From contig WYAZ01000139.1 in the NCBI GenBank assembly GCA_011526105.1, positions 1 to 64,000 of the forward strand: a stretch of DNA of 64,000 nt, given 5' to 3'. The translations under genes were made by a program, and so were the position numbers. Positions 39,271 through 48,397 of the stretch are shown here, in pieces (positions within the stretch are counted from its first letter, which is position 1; every line of letters starts with the position of its first letter). Source of the DNA: Deltaproteobacteria bacterium (GTDB lineage: Bacteria > Myxococcota > Kuafuiibacteriia > Kuafuiibacteriales > Kuafuiibacteriaceae). The notes beneath the pieces are model-generated. The model saw nothing but the letters and a program-made list of their open reading frames with translations. It was not told where the DNA came from and made no database searches.

Positions 39271-39358
39271 AACCCTGAATGGCACGGAACCCTGCGTCCG
39301 GGCCGCGATCGCGATAGACTCGCGGAAAGCCCCAGGCGGCGGAGCAGGTTCTCCTCTC

Positions 39359-39985
39359 GTGAGTACAAACGACAAAGACGGTGATCTGGTACCCCAGCCG
39401 GACGAGGAGCGAGAGCGTGCCCTCGAGGATGCGGAGGCGCCGCCCCTTCGAGCTGAGCGGATCGAGCCGGCGGTGACGGTGGGCGAGATGGTGCAGGGCG
39501 CCAAAGAGATCTTGGACGATGTGTCCGTGACCGCTCGGCGTCTCTACGACCGCGGGCGCTATCGCAAGGTGCGCATCTCGCGCAAAGGGAAGCCGGTGCT
39601 GCCGGACATCCCCGTCGCGGCCGCCGCGGTGGTCGAAGCGGCCTCACTCTACGGGGCCGGGCTCGGGCGCGTGCTCGCCGCGCACGTGGGGGTGAACTTT
39701 CTCTTCGACGTGGAGATCGTCAACGAGGCCGACAAGTTCATCGAGAAGGGCAAGAAGGCGCTCCTCGACGGCGAGCTGGAGCGTGCGAGCGAGGCGTTCG
39801 AAAGAGCCCTGCGCATCGATGATCTGCACCCAGAAGCTCACCTCCAGCTCGGCGTGGTGCGACGGCTTCAAGCTCGACGCCAGGACGCGCGAAGGTGCCT
39901 CGAGCGGGCGCGCAGCCTCGATGAGACCGGTGACGTCGGCCGGCGGGCCGAGGAGTTGCTTCGAGGGCTCGAGAGCGAGTCGTGA
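39359..39985 (+). CDS. DUF4342-like domain plus TPR protein
   Basis: The GTG at 39359 (GTG AGT ACA AAC) is the likely start and gives 208 residues; the open frame upstream overlaps the esterase gene and reads as non-coding. An acidic N-terminus leads to VTARRLYDRGRYRKVRISRKGKPVLPDIPVAAAAVV, which resembles DUF4342, then a glycine-containing hydrophobic helix. From about 120 there are two TPR units (FIEKGKKALLDGELERASEAFERALRIDDLHPEAHLQLGVVRRLQ). It overlaps the next gene by 4 bp. A scaffold role is likely from the TPRs; the process is unknown. Confidence 0.55.
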   Translation: MSTNDKDGDLVPQPDEERERALEDAEAPPLRAERIEPAVTVGEMVQGAKEILDDVSVTARRLYDRGRYRKVRISRKGKPVLPDIPVAAAAVVEAASLYGAGLGRVLAAHVGVNFLFDVEIVNEADKFIEKGKKALLDGELERASEAFERALRIDDLHPEAHLQLGVVRRLQARRQDARRCLERARSLDETGDVGRRAEELLRGLESES

Positions 39986-40917
39986 TGGACGGCGCAGGGG
40001 GTAGACCAAAGGCTCGCGAAGGTTTGCTCGCCACCGAGCACAGCAAGCGGGGTCGGCTCTTTTTGAGCCTGCTCGACCCCGAGAGCCTTCGAGTGACTCT
40101 CCTCGAGCCTTGGGAGCATGGCCTGCTGCTCTTGTGTGACGGTACGCGGACCATCGAAGAGATCACCGATCTGCAGGCGCCCGAAGAAGGCACACCCGAA
40201 CTCGATGATGAAGCGGTGTTTCGGTGCCTGAAGTTCTTCGAGAAGCAGGCGCTGGTCGAGGTCATCGGCCTCCGAAAGTCCGACGCGCCTCCGCCGGGAC
40301 CGGAGACCATGGCCAAGCTCCAGGTGGCCTATCGCGAATGGCACAAAGAGCCCAACAAGACCGGTCAGATGATCTCGCCCACCGAGCGCGTGCCTCCGTT
40401 TCCTCGCACCGCCGCGCGCGTGGCCCCCGGGCTCTCGCCGACCGTGGCTCTGCCTGAGGACGAAACAAACGGGGACCGGCCGCGGGCGGCGGTGACGCCG
40501 GGCTCCACACTCGTGCTCGCGGGGTCCGAGAGTATTCTCGGTCGGCGCGAAGACTCCGACCCAGGGGACGAAGCGGCGTCCCCCGGCGACGGCGGCATGC
40601 TGAACTTGCTCGCGGCCGTCGACGACGCGGTGCGCGAGGCCGATGAGGTCGAACGCAGGCAGAAGCTCCGGACGCCGGCCCCTCGCGAGATGACCGAGAC
40701 CATCCAGGTCGTCGAGCCCTTCGTTGTCGAGAGCAGGCCGCCGGCGGCCAAAGAGTTCGAACGTCCTCTCACGAACGTGAGCATCGAGATCGACATGGAC
40801 GATGATGAGGTCGACTCGGAACCCGCGCCCGCGCTCGCGGCGCTGACGCCTACGCCGGCGGCGGGGTTCGAAGAGGGTGAGGACACCCATCTTGGTGAAC
40901 TGCTCCCAGAGAAGTGA
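39982..40917 (+). CDS. Protein with PqqD-like winged-helix N-terminus
   Basis: The 311-residue product starts at GTG 39982 or ATG 39985, overlapping the TPR gene stop. Residues about 30-100 read LRVTLLEPWEHGLLLLCDGTRTIEEITDL ... VFRCLKFFEKQALVEV, which resembles PqqD-type/winged-helix peptide-binding or regulatory domains. The rest is low-complexity, acidic and Pro-rich, probably disordered. Its last 41 bp overlap the GTG start of the GH13-like gene, so the three genes from 39359 to 42955 form one operon. Function is unknown. Confidence 0.5.
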   Translation: MMDGAGGRPKAREGLLATEHSKRGRLFLSLLDPESLRVTLLEPWEHGLLLLCDGTRTIEEITDLQAPEEGTPELDDEAVFRCLKFFEKQALVEVIGLRKSDAPPPGPETMAKLQVAYREWHKEPNKTGQMISPTERVPPFPRTAARVAPGLSPTVALPEDETNGDRPRAAVTPGSTLVLAGSESILGRREDSDPGDEAASPGDGGMLNLLAAVDDAVREADEVERRQKLRTPAPREMTETIQVVEPFVVESRPPAAKEFERPLTNVSIEIDMDDDEVDSEPAPALAALTPTPAAGFEEGEDTHLGELLPEK

Positions 40918-42955
40918 GGCGAGCTTCGTCGCGTTCTTCGCGTGGGTGCTGCTCCTCTCTCTGCCCTCCGCTCGCGCGGAGACGCCGGTCCGCCCTCCGC
41001 TCGCGCGCTCGGTCTTGGTCCCCATCGCTCTCGGCCAGACGCCCTTTGTCGATCTCGAGTCGGTGACTCGATCGCTGGAGGAGCTCTCCTCCGCTGGCGC
41101 GGAGGCCTTGCTCCTCTCGCCGTTCTTCCGCGGTACGGCCGCGCCCACACACGCGGTCGTGGATCACTCGAGCATCGAGCCCGCGTTTGGGGATGAGGTG
41201 TCGTTCGCGAAGCTCGTGGACGGAGCGCATGCTGCCGGGCTCTCCTTGATGCTCGACCTGCACGCCAACGACGTCTCGGTCGAACATGAGTGGTTTCGTG
41301 CTGCGCAAGGCGGGGACAGATTCCATCGCAGCCTCTTCGTGCTCGCGTCCGAGCTGCCCCCAAAGGCTCGGGGGGCGAAGTCCAAGTGGACCTTCGACGA
41401 GGGCTTGAACGCGCACTACTACCACGCGGCCGGACCCGGGAGGGTGGACCTCGATCTCCGGGACGAGGCGCTCAGAGCTCGCATCGTGGGGATCGCACGC
41501 TACTGGCGCGAACGAGGCGTGGATGGCCTGCGGGTTCTCGGGAGCCGAGTGTTGTTCGAGGACGGACTGAAAGAGCGCCTCGATCGACCCGGCAGCCTCG
41601 CTTTCTTCCGCGAGCTCAAGAAGAGCCTGCCGCCACCCACCGCGCTCTTGGCGGAGCTCCGTGCGACCAGCCCCACCGCGGCGCGCTACTTCGGCGAGCC
41701 TCATGATGGTGCGGATCTGGTGATCGAGCACGATCGGATCGCTGGCTTTCAGGATGCCTTGAGCCGCGGCTCCGCCGAGGTCTTACTCGCCGCGATCGAG
41801 CGCGCCGAGCGGGTTCGGCCCTCGGGTTCGGCGTGGTCTCTGCGCGCTTCGGAGGAGACTGAAGCGCAGGCTCTGCCGGAGCCGTTTGCCACCGCGTTTC
41901 TCTTGACGGTGGGGGGACAGCCTTGGCGCTCCCTCGCTCAGCTCCAGAGCCCGCTCGGCCGCGCACTCGTCGCCCTGCGCGCGCGACATCCGGGTCTCAG
42001 GGGCGGCGCCTTCGAGCCGCAGCGTGGTGTGCCTCCCGAGGTGCTCGCCTTTGTCCGCCGAGACGGTCTCGATGAGGTGCTCGTCGCGCTTTCTTTCGCG
42101 GAGGGCGGGGAGGTCGACCTCACGCGCCTGGGAGCAAGCGGCCCCCGGGTCGATCTCGCCTCGGCGCTGCTCCACTCGGCTGAACTCGACGAGGAGACGA
42201 AGAAGATCCGACTCGGCCTCGGAGGGGTCTTCGTCGCGCCCCTCGCCCGACCCGACCTTCCCTACTTCATCGAGATGAGCCCCGAGTGGTCATCACCCTC
42301 GGTCCCGCAGCGGCTACCTGAGTTCGGCGGACGATTCGAGGAGCAACGGGGCGCCGGCTTCAGCGAGGACCGGCGTCGAAGCATGGTCTGTGAACACGGG
42401 CGCGGTGGCCGCACGAGCTGCCTGATGCCCTTCGAAGGCGGAGCGGCCTACGACCCGGGCACTCGATACTCGGTCGCGGTCCCCGCGGGCGCCTACGAAG
42501 TCCAGGTGATGACCCGAGGGCGTCCGATCGCGGGGCAGATATTGATCGAGGGTGAGATCGCGAGCGCGAGCAAGGTCGGCTTTCGTCACGTAGCCTTCTC
42601 GCGGGATGGACAGATCAGCGTGGACGCGGCGCCCGGATCAAAGACGCTCGTCACCGCAGTTCGCATCGAACCTCTCACCCCCGGCGTGGTCGAACTCGAG
42701 ACCGAGCGTGTGGGTCGGTCGATCCGCGTCGAGTCTCCGATGGCGGGCGCGCTCCTGTGGCGCATGGATGAGTCCAGCACCGAGCCGGTGGAGGTCACTC
42801 CGCTGGTGAAGACCGGACGCCGACACGCCGCCACCCTCGGCCCCTGGCCGCCGGGCGTGCGATCGGTGCGTCTCTTGCTTCGAGGGGAGGGCGGCCGGAT
42901 CTTCGCCGGTCCCGACGGCCTCGAGATCGTCGTCTCGCTTCCCACGGCCCCGTAG
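40877..42955 (+). CDS. Secreted GH13 (alpha-amylase)-like protein, probably catalytically inactive
   Basis: The 692-residue product has a signal peptide ending LPSARA. The barrel is recognisable: VDLESVTRSLEELSSAGAEALLLSPFF, LMLDLHANDVSVEHEWFRAAQ (GH13 region I, normally DxVxNH), and RYWRERGVDGLRVLGSRVLF (region II). In region II the nucleophile Asp of FRLDA is Leu. LLAELRAT keeps the region III Glu, but no NHD (region IV) is seen before ATAFLLTVGGQPW. The C-terminal 230 residues are beta-rich and may be a carbohydrate-binding or anchoring part. It is probably a pseudoenzyme that binds glycans or supports a complex. GTG at 40895 is an alternative start. Confidence 0.6.
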   Translation: MRTPILVNCSQRSEASFVAFFAWVLLLSLPSARAETPVRPPLARSVLVPIALGQTPFVDLESVTRSLEELSSAGAEALLLSPFFRGTAAPTHAVVDHSSIEPAFGDEVSFAKLVDGAHAAGLSLMLDLHANDVSVEHEWFRAAQGGDRFHRSLFVLASELPPKARGAKSKWTFDEGLNAHYYHAAGPGRVDLDLRDEALRARIVGIARYWRERGVDGLRVLGSRVLFEDGLKERLDRPGSLAFFRELKKSLPPPTALLAELRATSPTAARYFGEPHDGADLVIEHDRIAGFQDALSRGSAEVLLAAIERAERVRPSGSAWSLRASEETEAQALPEPFATAFLLTVGGQPWRSLAQLQSPLGRALVALRARHPGLRGGAFEPQRGVPPEVLAFVRRDGLDEVLVALSFAEGGEVDLTRLGASGPRVDLASALLHSAELDEETKKIRLGLGGVFVAPLARPDLPYFIEMSPEWSSPSVPQRLPEFGGRFEEQRGAGFSEDRRRSMVCEHGRGGRTSCLMPFEGGAAYDPGTRYSVAVPAGAYEVQVMTRGRPIAGQILIEGEIASASKVGFRHVAFSRDGQISVDAAPGSKTLVTAVRIEPLTPGVVELETERVGRSIRVESPMAGALLWRMDESSTEPVEVTPLVKTGRRHAATLGPWPPGVRSVRLLLRGEGGRIFAGPDGLEIVVSLPTAP

Positions 42956-43014
42956 CGGCTTCTTCCGCCTTTTTGCTTGCCTGCCGGGTCCGGTCGCGTG
43001 ATTCCACGGAGGCG

Positions 43015-43764
43015 ATGGAAGAGAGCTTCCGCGACGAGTACTTTCGGCTCGAGGACCAGCACTGGTGGGGGGTGGGTCGTCGTGACGCCATCCTTCGCCT
43101 CCTCGACGCGGAAGGCGTGCGTCCAAACGCGCGGGTGCTCGACATCGGCTGCTCGGGTGGACCCCTCTTGTCTGATCTTCGAGCTAGGGGCTTTGAATCC
43201 CTCACCGGCATCGACGTTTCCGACCGCGCGATCGAGCGTTGTCATCAGCGGGGATTTCCGAACACGCAGACCATGGACGCGGGCCATCTCGCGTTCCCAG
43301 ATCAGAGCTTCGACCTGCTCGTGGCCTCCGACGTACTCGAACACCTCGCCGATGACACCGCCGCGCTGCGCGAGTGGCATCGGGTCCTCGCGCCGGGCGG
43401 TTTGCTCTTCGCGTTTGTGCCCGCGCACCCCTTTTTGTGGAGTCGCCACGACGACGCCAATCAGCATCAACGGCGCTACCGGCACGAGGAGTTCCGCACC
43501 CGAATCCAAGAGTCGGGCTTCGAGCTTCGTCGATCGGGGTGGTGGAACAGCGCGTTGTTTCCGCCGGTCGCGCTGGTGCGGTTCGGTCAGCGAGTGATGC
43601 CCCAAGCCCAGGGTTCGAGCGAGACCGAGCACGATCTTCGAACGACCCCGGGGCCGGTCAACCGCCTGCTCGCGGGGTGGCTCGGCGCCGAGAACCGGCT
43701 GCTCGCACGCGGGGTGAGCCTCCCGTTCGGGGTGAGCCTCTTTGCGGTGGCCTCTCGCGCATGA
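43015..43764 (+). CDS. Class I SAM-dependent methyltransferase
   Basis: From the ATG at 43015 the product has 249 residues; an upstream in-frame TTG is possible. ARVLDIGCSGGPLLSDLRARG is the SAM-binding motif I, LTGIDVSD motif Post-I, and FDLLVASDVLEHLADDTAALREWHRVLAPGGLLFAFVPAHPFLW motifs II-III, typical of methyltransferases found with glycan and lipid genes. The C-terminal part has an amphipathic, partly hydrophobic helix (WWNSALFPPVALVRFGQRVM), suggesting a membrane-bound substrate. It overlaps the next gene, a membrane protein, by 4 bp. Confidence 0.82.
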   Translation: MEESFRDEYFRLEDQHWWGVGRRDAILRLLDAEGVRPNARVLDIGCSGGPLLSDLRARGFESLTGIDVSDRAIERCHQRGFPNTQTMDAGHLAFPDQSFDLLVASDVLEHLADDTAALREWHRVLAPGGLLFAFVPAHPFLWSRHDDANQHQRRYRHEEFRTRIQESGFELRRSGWWNSALFPPVALVRFGQRVMPQAQGSSETEHDLRTTPGPVNRLLAGWLGAENRLLARGVSLPFGVSLFAVASRA

Positions 43765-45377
43765 CGGAGTCGCGCGCCTGGGTCCGCGATCCATTGATCT
43801 GGCTCGGCGCCCTGTTTGCCGCCGGGGCCCATGCGTGGGTCTTCTTTGCCGGCGAGTACCTCCCGTACATCGACTACGCGAGCCACGTTGGGCTCATCTC
43901 CATCTTGGCCCACGGTGATGAGACCGGGGCGCTTCAGTACTTCAGCCGGTCTTGGGCGCCCAATCCGTACTCGCTGTTCTACTTTGTCTCCGCGTTGCTG
44001 GCTCAGGCGCTTCCGGTGGTGGTGGCGGCCAAGCTCGCGCTCGTGGTCGCCTCGGGAAGCCTGACCCTCGCGGCGGCGGAGCTCGCCGAGGTGCACGGCC
44101 GGGATGCGCGGCTCGGCCTCATCGCGCCCATGGCTACCTTCGGCTACGCACTCGGCTACGGCTTCGCGTCCTTTGTGTTCGCGATGCCCACGATGCTGTT
44201 CGCCTTGGCCGCGCTCGAGCGTCTGTTGCGGAGACTCCTGGCCGATCGACTCGACCTTCAGGGGATCGTGTGGGCGGCCTGGCCCTTCGCGGCGCTCTTG
44301 TGCCTCACCTACCTGGGGCATGCGCTGATCTTCCTAGCGACGAGCTTCGTCGTCCTCGTGCGCGTGCTCGCGTTTGCTTGGGCGCGTCGAACACGAGGCC
44401 TGCGCGCGCTGATGTCGTACGCGCTCGTCCTGCTCGGCGCGGGCGGGCCAGTGATCGGCCTCGGTGCGCTGCGGCTCCTCCTGCTGGCGGCTGAACCGGA
44501 GCGGGTCACGGAGACCACCCCTTCGGACCCAAACCTGGCCTGGCTCGAGTTCCCAGCGTTCGCGTCCCGCTTCTCCCACTTACCGCATCAGCTGCTGTTC
44601 CGCGGGCCGGCCGGGCACATGAACTCGATGTACGCGGTCCTGGCGCTCTTCGTGTTCCTGCTGCTCTTGTCGTGGCGGCGCCGGAACTCGGCGCTTCACC
44701 TCAGCTACGGCTATCCGGCGGTGCTGCTCGGCTTTCTCGCGCTCTATGCTTTGGGCCCGGACGCCATCAACAAGCCCTTCTCCGTCTGGCTCTTCTACTC
44801 GCGCTTCGCCACCCTCACCGCTCTCGCGATCTTCTTGCTCCCTCGCGTGCGCCTGTCCGGTTTGGTCGGAGTGCTGGTGGGTGTGCTCGAGCTTTCGGTG
44901 CTCGCCTACGATGCGTCACAGCAGCGGGTGCACGTTGTAAACTTCAACCAGGTTGCCCAGCAGTATGACGCGGTGCGGGCGGCGGTGCCCCCAAGGAAGA
45001 GAATCCTCGCGCTCACCTACGGAACGGCGGCGGGCGACCCCATGGTGGGACATCCCAACCTGAGAACGCTCTACTTCTATCACCTGGCGGATGGCGCAGC
45101 GTACGTCGCTTATCTCTTCGACAACCCGCTCATCCCGGTGCGGTATCGGCACGATGTGGCGGCGCCCGAAGCCCCGTTCTGGCGCACGCCTTACACTTTC
45201 GATCCCAAGGTTCACGGACGCGAGTTTGATCTGTTGATCCTCCGCGGTGCCCCGGTCGATCGCGCGAAGAAGAGCAAGGACCACCGGCTCCTGCGCGAGG
45301 TGAATGGCTGGTCCATCTTCGAGACCCTGGAGCCTCCGCCCTGGCCATCCGGACGTGGACCGGACGCGCCCGGATGA
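43761..45377 (+). CDS. Polytopic membrane protein, glycosyltransferase-like
   Basis: The 538-residue protein has about ten hydrophobic segments (LIWLGALFAAGAHAWVFFAG, LALVVASGSLTLAA, FASFVFAMPTMLFALAALE, ALIFLATSFVVLVRVLAFA and others) and a soluble C-terminal region from about 400. YLPYIDYASHVGLISIL in the first periplasmic loop holds an Asp in the position of the catalytic Asp of GT-C enzymes. That suggests a transferase using a polyprenyl-phosphate sugar, but no family name is certain. ATG at 43761 overlaps the methyltransferase stop. Confidence 0.6.
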   Translation: MTESRAWVRDPLIWLGALFAAGAHAWVFFAGEYLPYIDYASHVGLISILAHGDETGALQYFSRSWAPNPYSLFYFVSALLAQALPVVVAAKLALVVASGSLTLAAAELAEVHGRDARLGLIAPMATFGYALGYGFASFVFAMPTMLFALAALERLLRRLLADRLDLQGIVWAAWPFAALLCLTYLGHALIFLATSFVVLVRVLAFAWARRTRGLRALMSYALVLLGAGGPVIGLGALRLLLLAAEPERVTETTPSDPNLAWLEFPAFASRFSHLPHQLLFRGPAGHMNSMYAVLALFVFLLLLSWRRRNSALHLSYGYPAVLLGFLALYALGPDAINKPFSVWLFYSRFATLTALAIFLLPRVRLSGLVGVLVGVLELSVLAYDASQQRVHVVNFNQVAQQYDAVRAAVPPRKRILALTYGTAAGDPMVGHPNLRTLYFYHLADGAAYVAYLFDNPLIPVRYRHDVAAPEAPFWRTPYTFDPKVHGREFDLLILRGAPVDRAKKSKDHRLLREVNGWSIFETLEPPPWPSGRGPDAPG

Positions 45378-45398
45378 ACGCGAGCCTCGGTCTTTGGG

Positions 45399-46451
45399 GT
45401 GGTCAAGCGTCTCGGCGGAAGGTATGCAGGCTGCGTGCGAGAACGGCTGCTCGAGCTGATTGCCTGCCCGCGGTGCGGCGGCGGCCCCTTTGCGCTCGAT
45501 GCGCGCCAGGCCGAGGGCGGCGAGATCCTCGAAGGCAGCCTCGACTGCCCTTCTTGCAGGACCCGCTATGAGGTCAGGCGCGGAGTGCCTCGCCTGCTCC
45601 CCGACGCGGATGGAGTCCCCGACGAAGCCCAGCGCACGGTCGATCGCTTCGGCAAAGAGTGGAACGACTTCGACTTCTTGAGTCACCACTACGAGGCTCA
45701 GTTCTTGGCGTGGATCGATCCGGTCAAAGCCGCCGACTTCCAGGGCAAGGTCGTGCTCGAGGGCGGGTGCGGCAAAGGTCGGCACTCTGCGCTCGCGGCC
45801 GCCTTCGGGGCCAAAGACGTCATCGCGGTCGATCTGTCGTCTGCGGTCGAGGCCGCCTACCGCAACACGCACAACATGCCCAATGTGCACGTGGTCCAGG
45901 CCGACCTGTTTCATCTGCCCGTCGCAAAGGGCTCGGTCGATCTCGCCTTCTCGGTCGGGGTGCTGCATCACACCCACGACCCCGAGGGTTCGTTCCGCGA
46001 GCTGGTTTCGCGCGTGAAGCCCGGCGGGCGAGTCGCGGTCTGGGTCTACGGCCACGAGAACAACGAGTGGATCGTTCGCTACGTAGACCCTGTGCGCCGG
46101 ACGCTTACGTCGAGGCTCCCGCACTCGGTGGTGTTTCAGGCCTCGAAGCTTCCCGCGGCGGTCCTCATGGCGGCCGCGCGCGGGGTCTATCGTCCGCTGT
46201 CCAAGGGGGCGCTTGCGCCTTTGGGTGAGAAGCTCTTCTACCGAACCTACGTGAACTCCATCGCGGACTTTCCGTTCAACGAGATCCACTCGATCGTGCA
46301 CGACCATCTCACGCCGCCCCTCGCCCAGTACCTGAAGCGCGAGGAGCTCGAGGCCTGGTTCAGCGCGCTCAGCCTCGACGAGGTCGTCATCGGCTGGCAC
46401 AACGAGAACTCGTGGAGAGGCACGGCGGTGGTCCCGAGCAAGCCGGCATGA
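45399..46451 (+). CDS. Methyltransferase with Trm112-like zinc domain
   Basis: The 350-residue product starts at a GTG (45399; GTG at 45435 is an alternative). Residues about 20-68 form a Trm112-like zinc ribbon, LIACPRCGGG ... LDCPSCRTRYEVRRGVPRLLP. A class I methyltransferase follows: KVVLEGGCGKGRHSALAAAFG (motif I), VIAVDLSSAV, VDLAFSVGVLHHTHDPEGSFRELVSRVKPGGRVAVWVYG. Such fused proteins are common in surface-polysaccharide clusters. The last 120 residues may fix the substrate. It overlaps the DUF2079 gene by 4 bp. Confidence 0.8.
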   Translation: MVKRLGGRYAGCVRERLLELIACPRCGGGPFALDARQAEGGEILEGSLDCPSCRTRYEVRRGVPRLLPDADGVPDEAQRTVDRFGKEWNDFDFLSHHYEAQFLAWIDPVKAADFQGKVVLEGGCGKGRHSALAAAFGAKDVIAVDLSSAVEAAYRNTHNMPNVHVVQADLFHLPVAKGSVDLAFSVGVLHHTHDPEGSFRELVSRVKPGGRVAVWVYGHENNEWIVRYVDPVRRTLTSRLPHSVVFQASKLPAAVLMAAARGVYRPLSKGALAPLGEKLFYRTYVNSIADFPFNEIHSIVHDHLTPPLAQYLKREELEAWFSALSLDEVVIGWHNENSWRGTAVVPSKPA

Positions 46452-48337
46452 AACCGGGCGGGGGCCGATCGTCCTTCAAGCCGCGCATTCACTCGGGCCT
46501 CCTCGTCTTCGGGGCGGCCACTTCTCTGTCGCTCTTCGCGCTCCTCGTGCTTCGCGTGCTCGCGGGCCGCCGTCAGTTCTCGCTCTCGAGTCTGGGGGCG
46601 GTGTCTCAGCTCCAAGGTCTGAAGGCGGTGCCCTACGAGGTCGGGCTCGCCGCCTTGGTGTTTGCGCTGGCGCTGGTTGTCTTGCTCCGAGGGCCCATCA
46701 GACCACGGGCGCCGCTCGCGGGCGCGGCGGTGCTTTCCTTGCTCTCGGGGGCGCTATCGGCGGTGATCTCGCCCCACGGACACTTCGTCCTCATCACGCT
46801 CTCGGCGGCGTGGGCGGGGGTGCTGCTCTTGGCGCTGCCCTGGCGCGCGGAGGGTCCCGAAGCCAAACGTGGGCCCGGCCACGACCGCCGGACCGCGCTT
46901 GGCCTGTACCTTCTGGCCACCGCGGTGGGCTGCTTCTTTGCCATGCACCGGCACTGGTCCTTCGGCTCAGGGAGCTGGGACATGGGCTGCATGGTCCACA
47001 ACTTCTATCGAGCTTCTCGCTTCGCGGACACCCTCTCCTCCGTGCTCGGGGGAGCGGACTTCTTGGGTGATCACTTCATGGTCGGCATCTATCTATACGC
47101 GCCGATCTTCTGGCTCGATAGCTCCGCGTACACCGTCATCTTGGTCCAGACCGCGAACGTCGCGGCGGCGGCGCCGCTCATCTATCTCATCGCGAGACAT
47201 CGAGGCGCCTCTTGGGGCTTCTCTGTGGCGCTGGGCCTAGCCGCCGGTTTTGCCTTTGCTGTGCAGGCCGCGGTCTTCTTCGATGCGCACGAGATCACGG
47301 TGGGCATCGGTTTCCTCGCGCTTGGTCTCTACTATCTCGAGCGTGGTCAACTCGGACGTGCGAGCCTCTCGCTCGCGGTCTTTGCCCTCTTCAAGGAGTC
47401 GGCCGGTGGTTACGTGGTCGGGCTCGGACTCCTCCTCCTCTTCCGGGCGCTCCGCGAAGACCGGGGTGCGCATCTGAGGTACGGGCTCGCCTGGGTGCTC
47501 GGCGGTTTCACGTGGTTCGTGCTCGTCAACCGCGTCTTCATGCCGGCCTTCGCCGCGCGTGGCATCTCGGTGGGGGGCCACGAGACCTTCGCGGACTTCG
47601 GTCCCACCGTCTTCTCCGCCCTCATCGGCATGATCTCCAATCCGCTCAAGACCGTGGTCGCGCTGTTTGTGCCCGCGGCGAAGGTCGAGAGCTGGTTGGT
47701 CACGCTCGCCGGCTTTGGCTTCTTGCCCTTGTTGGCGCCAGAGATCCTGATCGCCGCGTTGCCGCTGCTCGCCGAGCGCTTCTTGAGTTCCAAGGCCACG
47801 ATGTGGGAGATGGGCTATCACTACGCGGCGTCTCTGTCGTTGTACGCAGCCTGGGCCACCGCGCTCGCGGCCCCGCGCATCGAAGCCGCTGTGCGCGCCC
47901 TCTCCGAGCGCGTGGGCCTCGATGGGCGGATCGCGGTTCGGGTGGCCCTGCCGGCCTTCGTGCTGAGCGGGATGCTTCTCGTCAATCAAGCGGGCTACAA
48001 GCACCCTTCGGTCTATCACTCGCTCGGCCAGAGCTACTTCATCGTTGGCCAGAAGCGGGTCGACTACGCGGCCGGCGTCGCTTGGCTCGAGGCACAGGGC
48101 AGGGGTGCGAACATCGCGGCGCAAAATCGGCTGCTGCCGCACCTGGCCGATCGCTTGAACATCCACCCGCTCGAGCGCTTCGAGCAAGCCGACTACGTGC
48201 TGCTCGCGCTCGGAGATGACGCTTGGCCGAACGATGCCGGATACCCGCTTCGGCTCGAACGCCAACTCACCGCCTCAGGGGCGTGGAGGACGGTCTTCGA
48301 GCAGGGCAACGTCCGGGTCCTCGCGCGCTCGAAGTAG
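46448..48337 (+). CDS. DUF2079 family membrane protein
   Basis: The 629-residue protein from the ATG at 46448 has about 12 membrane segments. SWDMGCMVHNFYRASR after the third or fourth segment and GDHFMVGIYLYAPIFWL match DUF2079, a GT-C-like family (the D-x-G...HNF and GDHF loop). The periplasmic tail (from about 500) has HSLGQSYFIVGQKRVDYAAGVAWLEAQG. The likely role is transfer of a lipid-linked sugar outside the cytoplasmic membrane; the acceptor is unknown. It is the fourth gene of an overlapping operon. Confidence 0.75.
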   Translation: MKPGGGRSSFKPRIHSGLLVFGAATSLSLFALLVLRVLAGRRQFSLSSLGAVSQLQGLKAVPYEVGLAALVFALALVVLLRGPIRPRAPLAGAAVLSLLSGALSAVISPHGHFVLITLSAAWAGVLLLALPWRAEGPEAKRGPGHDRRTALGLYLLATAVGCFFAMHRHWSFGSGSWDMGCMVHNFYRASRFADTLSSVLGGADFLGDHFMVGIYLYAPIFWLDSSAYTVILVQTANVAAAAPLIYLIARHRGASWGFSVALGLAAGFAFAVQAAVFFDAHEITVGIGFLALGLYYLERGQLGRASLSLAVFALFKESAGGYVVGLGLLLLFRALREDRGAHLRYGLAWVLGGFTWFVLVNRVFMPAFAARGISVGGHETFADFGPTVFSALIGMISNPLKTVVALFVPAAKVESWLVTLAGFGFLPLLAPEILIAALPLLAERFLSSKATMWEMGYHYAASLSLYAAWATALAAPRIEAAVRALSERVGLDGRIAVRVALPAFVLSGMLLVNQAGYKHPSVYHSLGQSYFIVGQKRVDYAAGVAWLEAQGRGANIAAQNRLLPHLADRLNIHPLERFEQADYVLLALGDDAWPNDAGYPLRLERQLTASGAWRTVFEQGNVRVLARSK

Positions 48338-48397
48338 ACCGCATCTCGCATTTCCGGGCTTGACCCCCGGGCCGGTCTCGGGTGCCCTCCGAACCCG

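Noticed and set aside
44916-46400. 494-codon minus-strand frame across the methyltransferase gene
   Set aside because: It crosses the end of one well-supported gene and most of another with conserved motifs on the plus strand, so it is a shadow.
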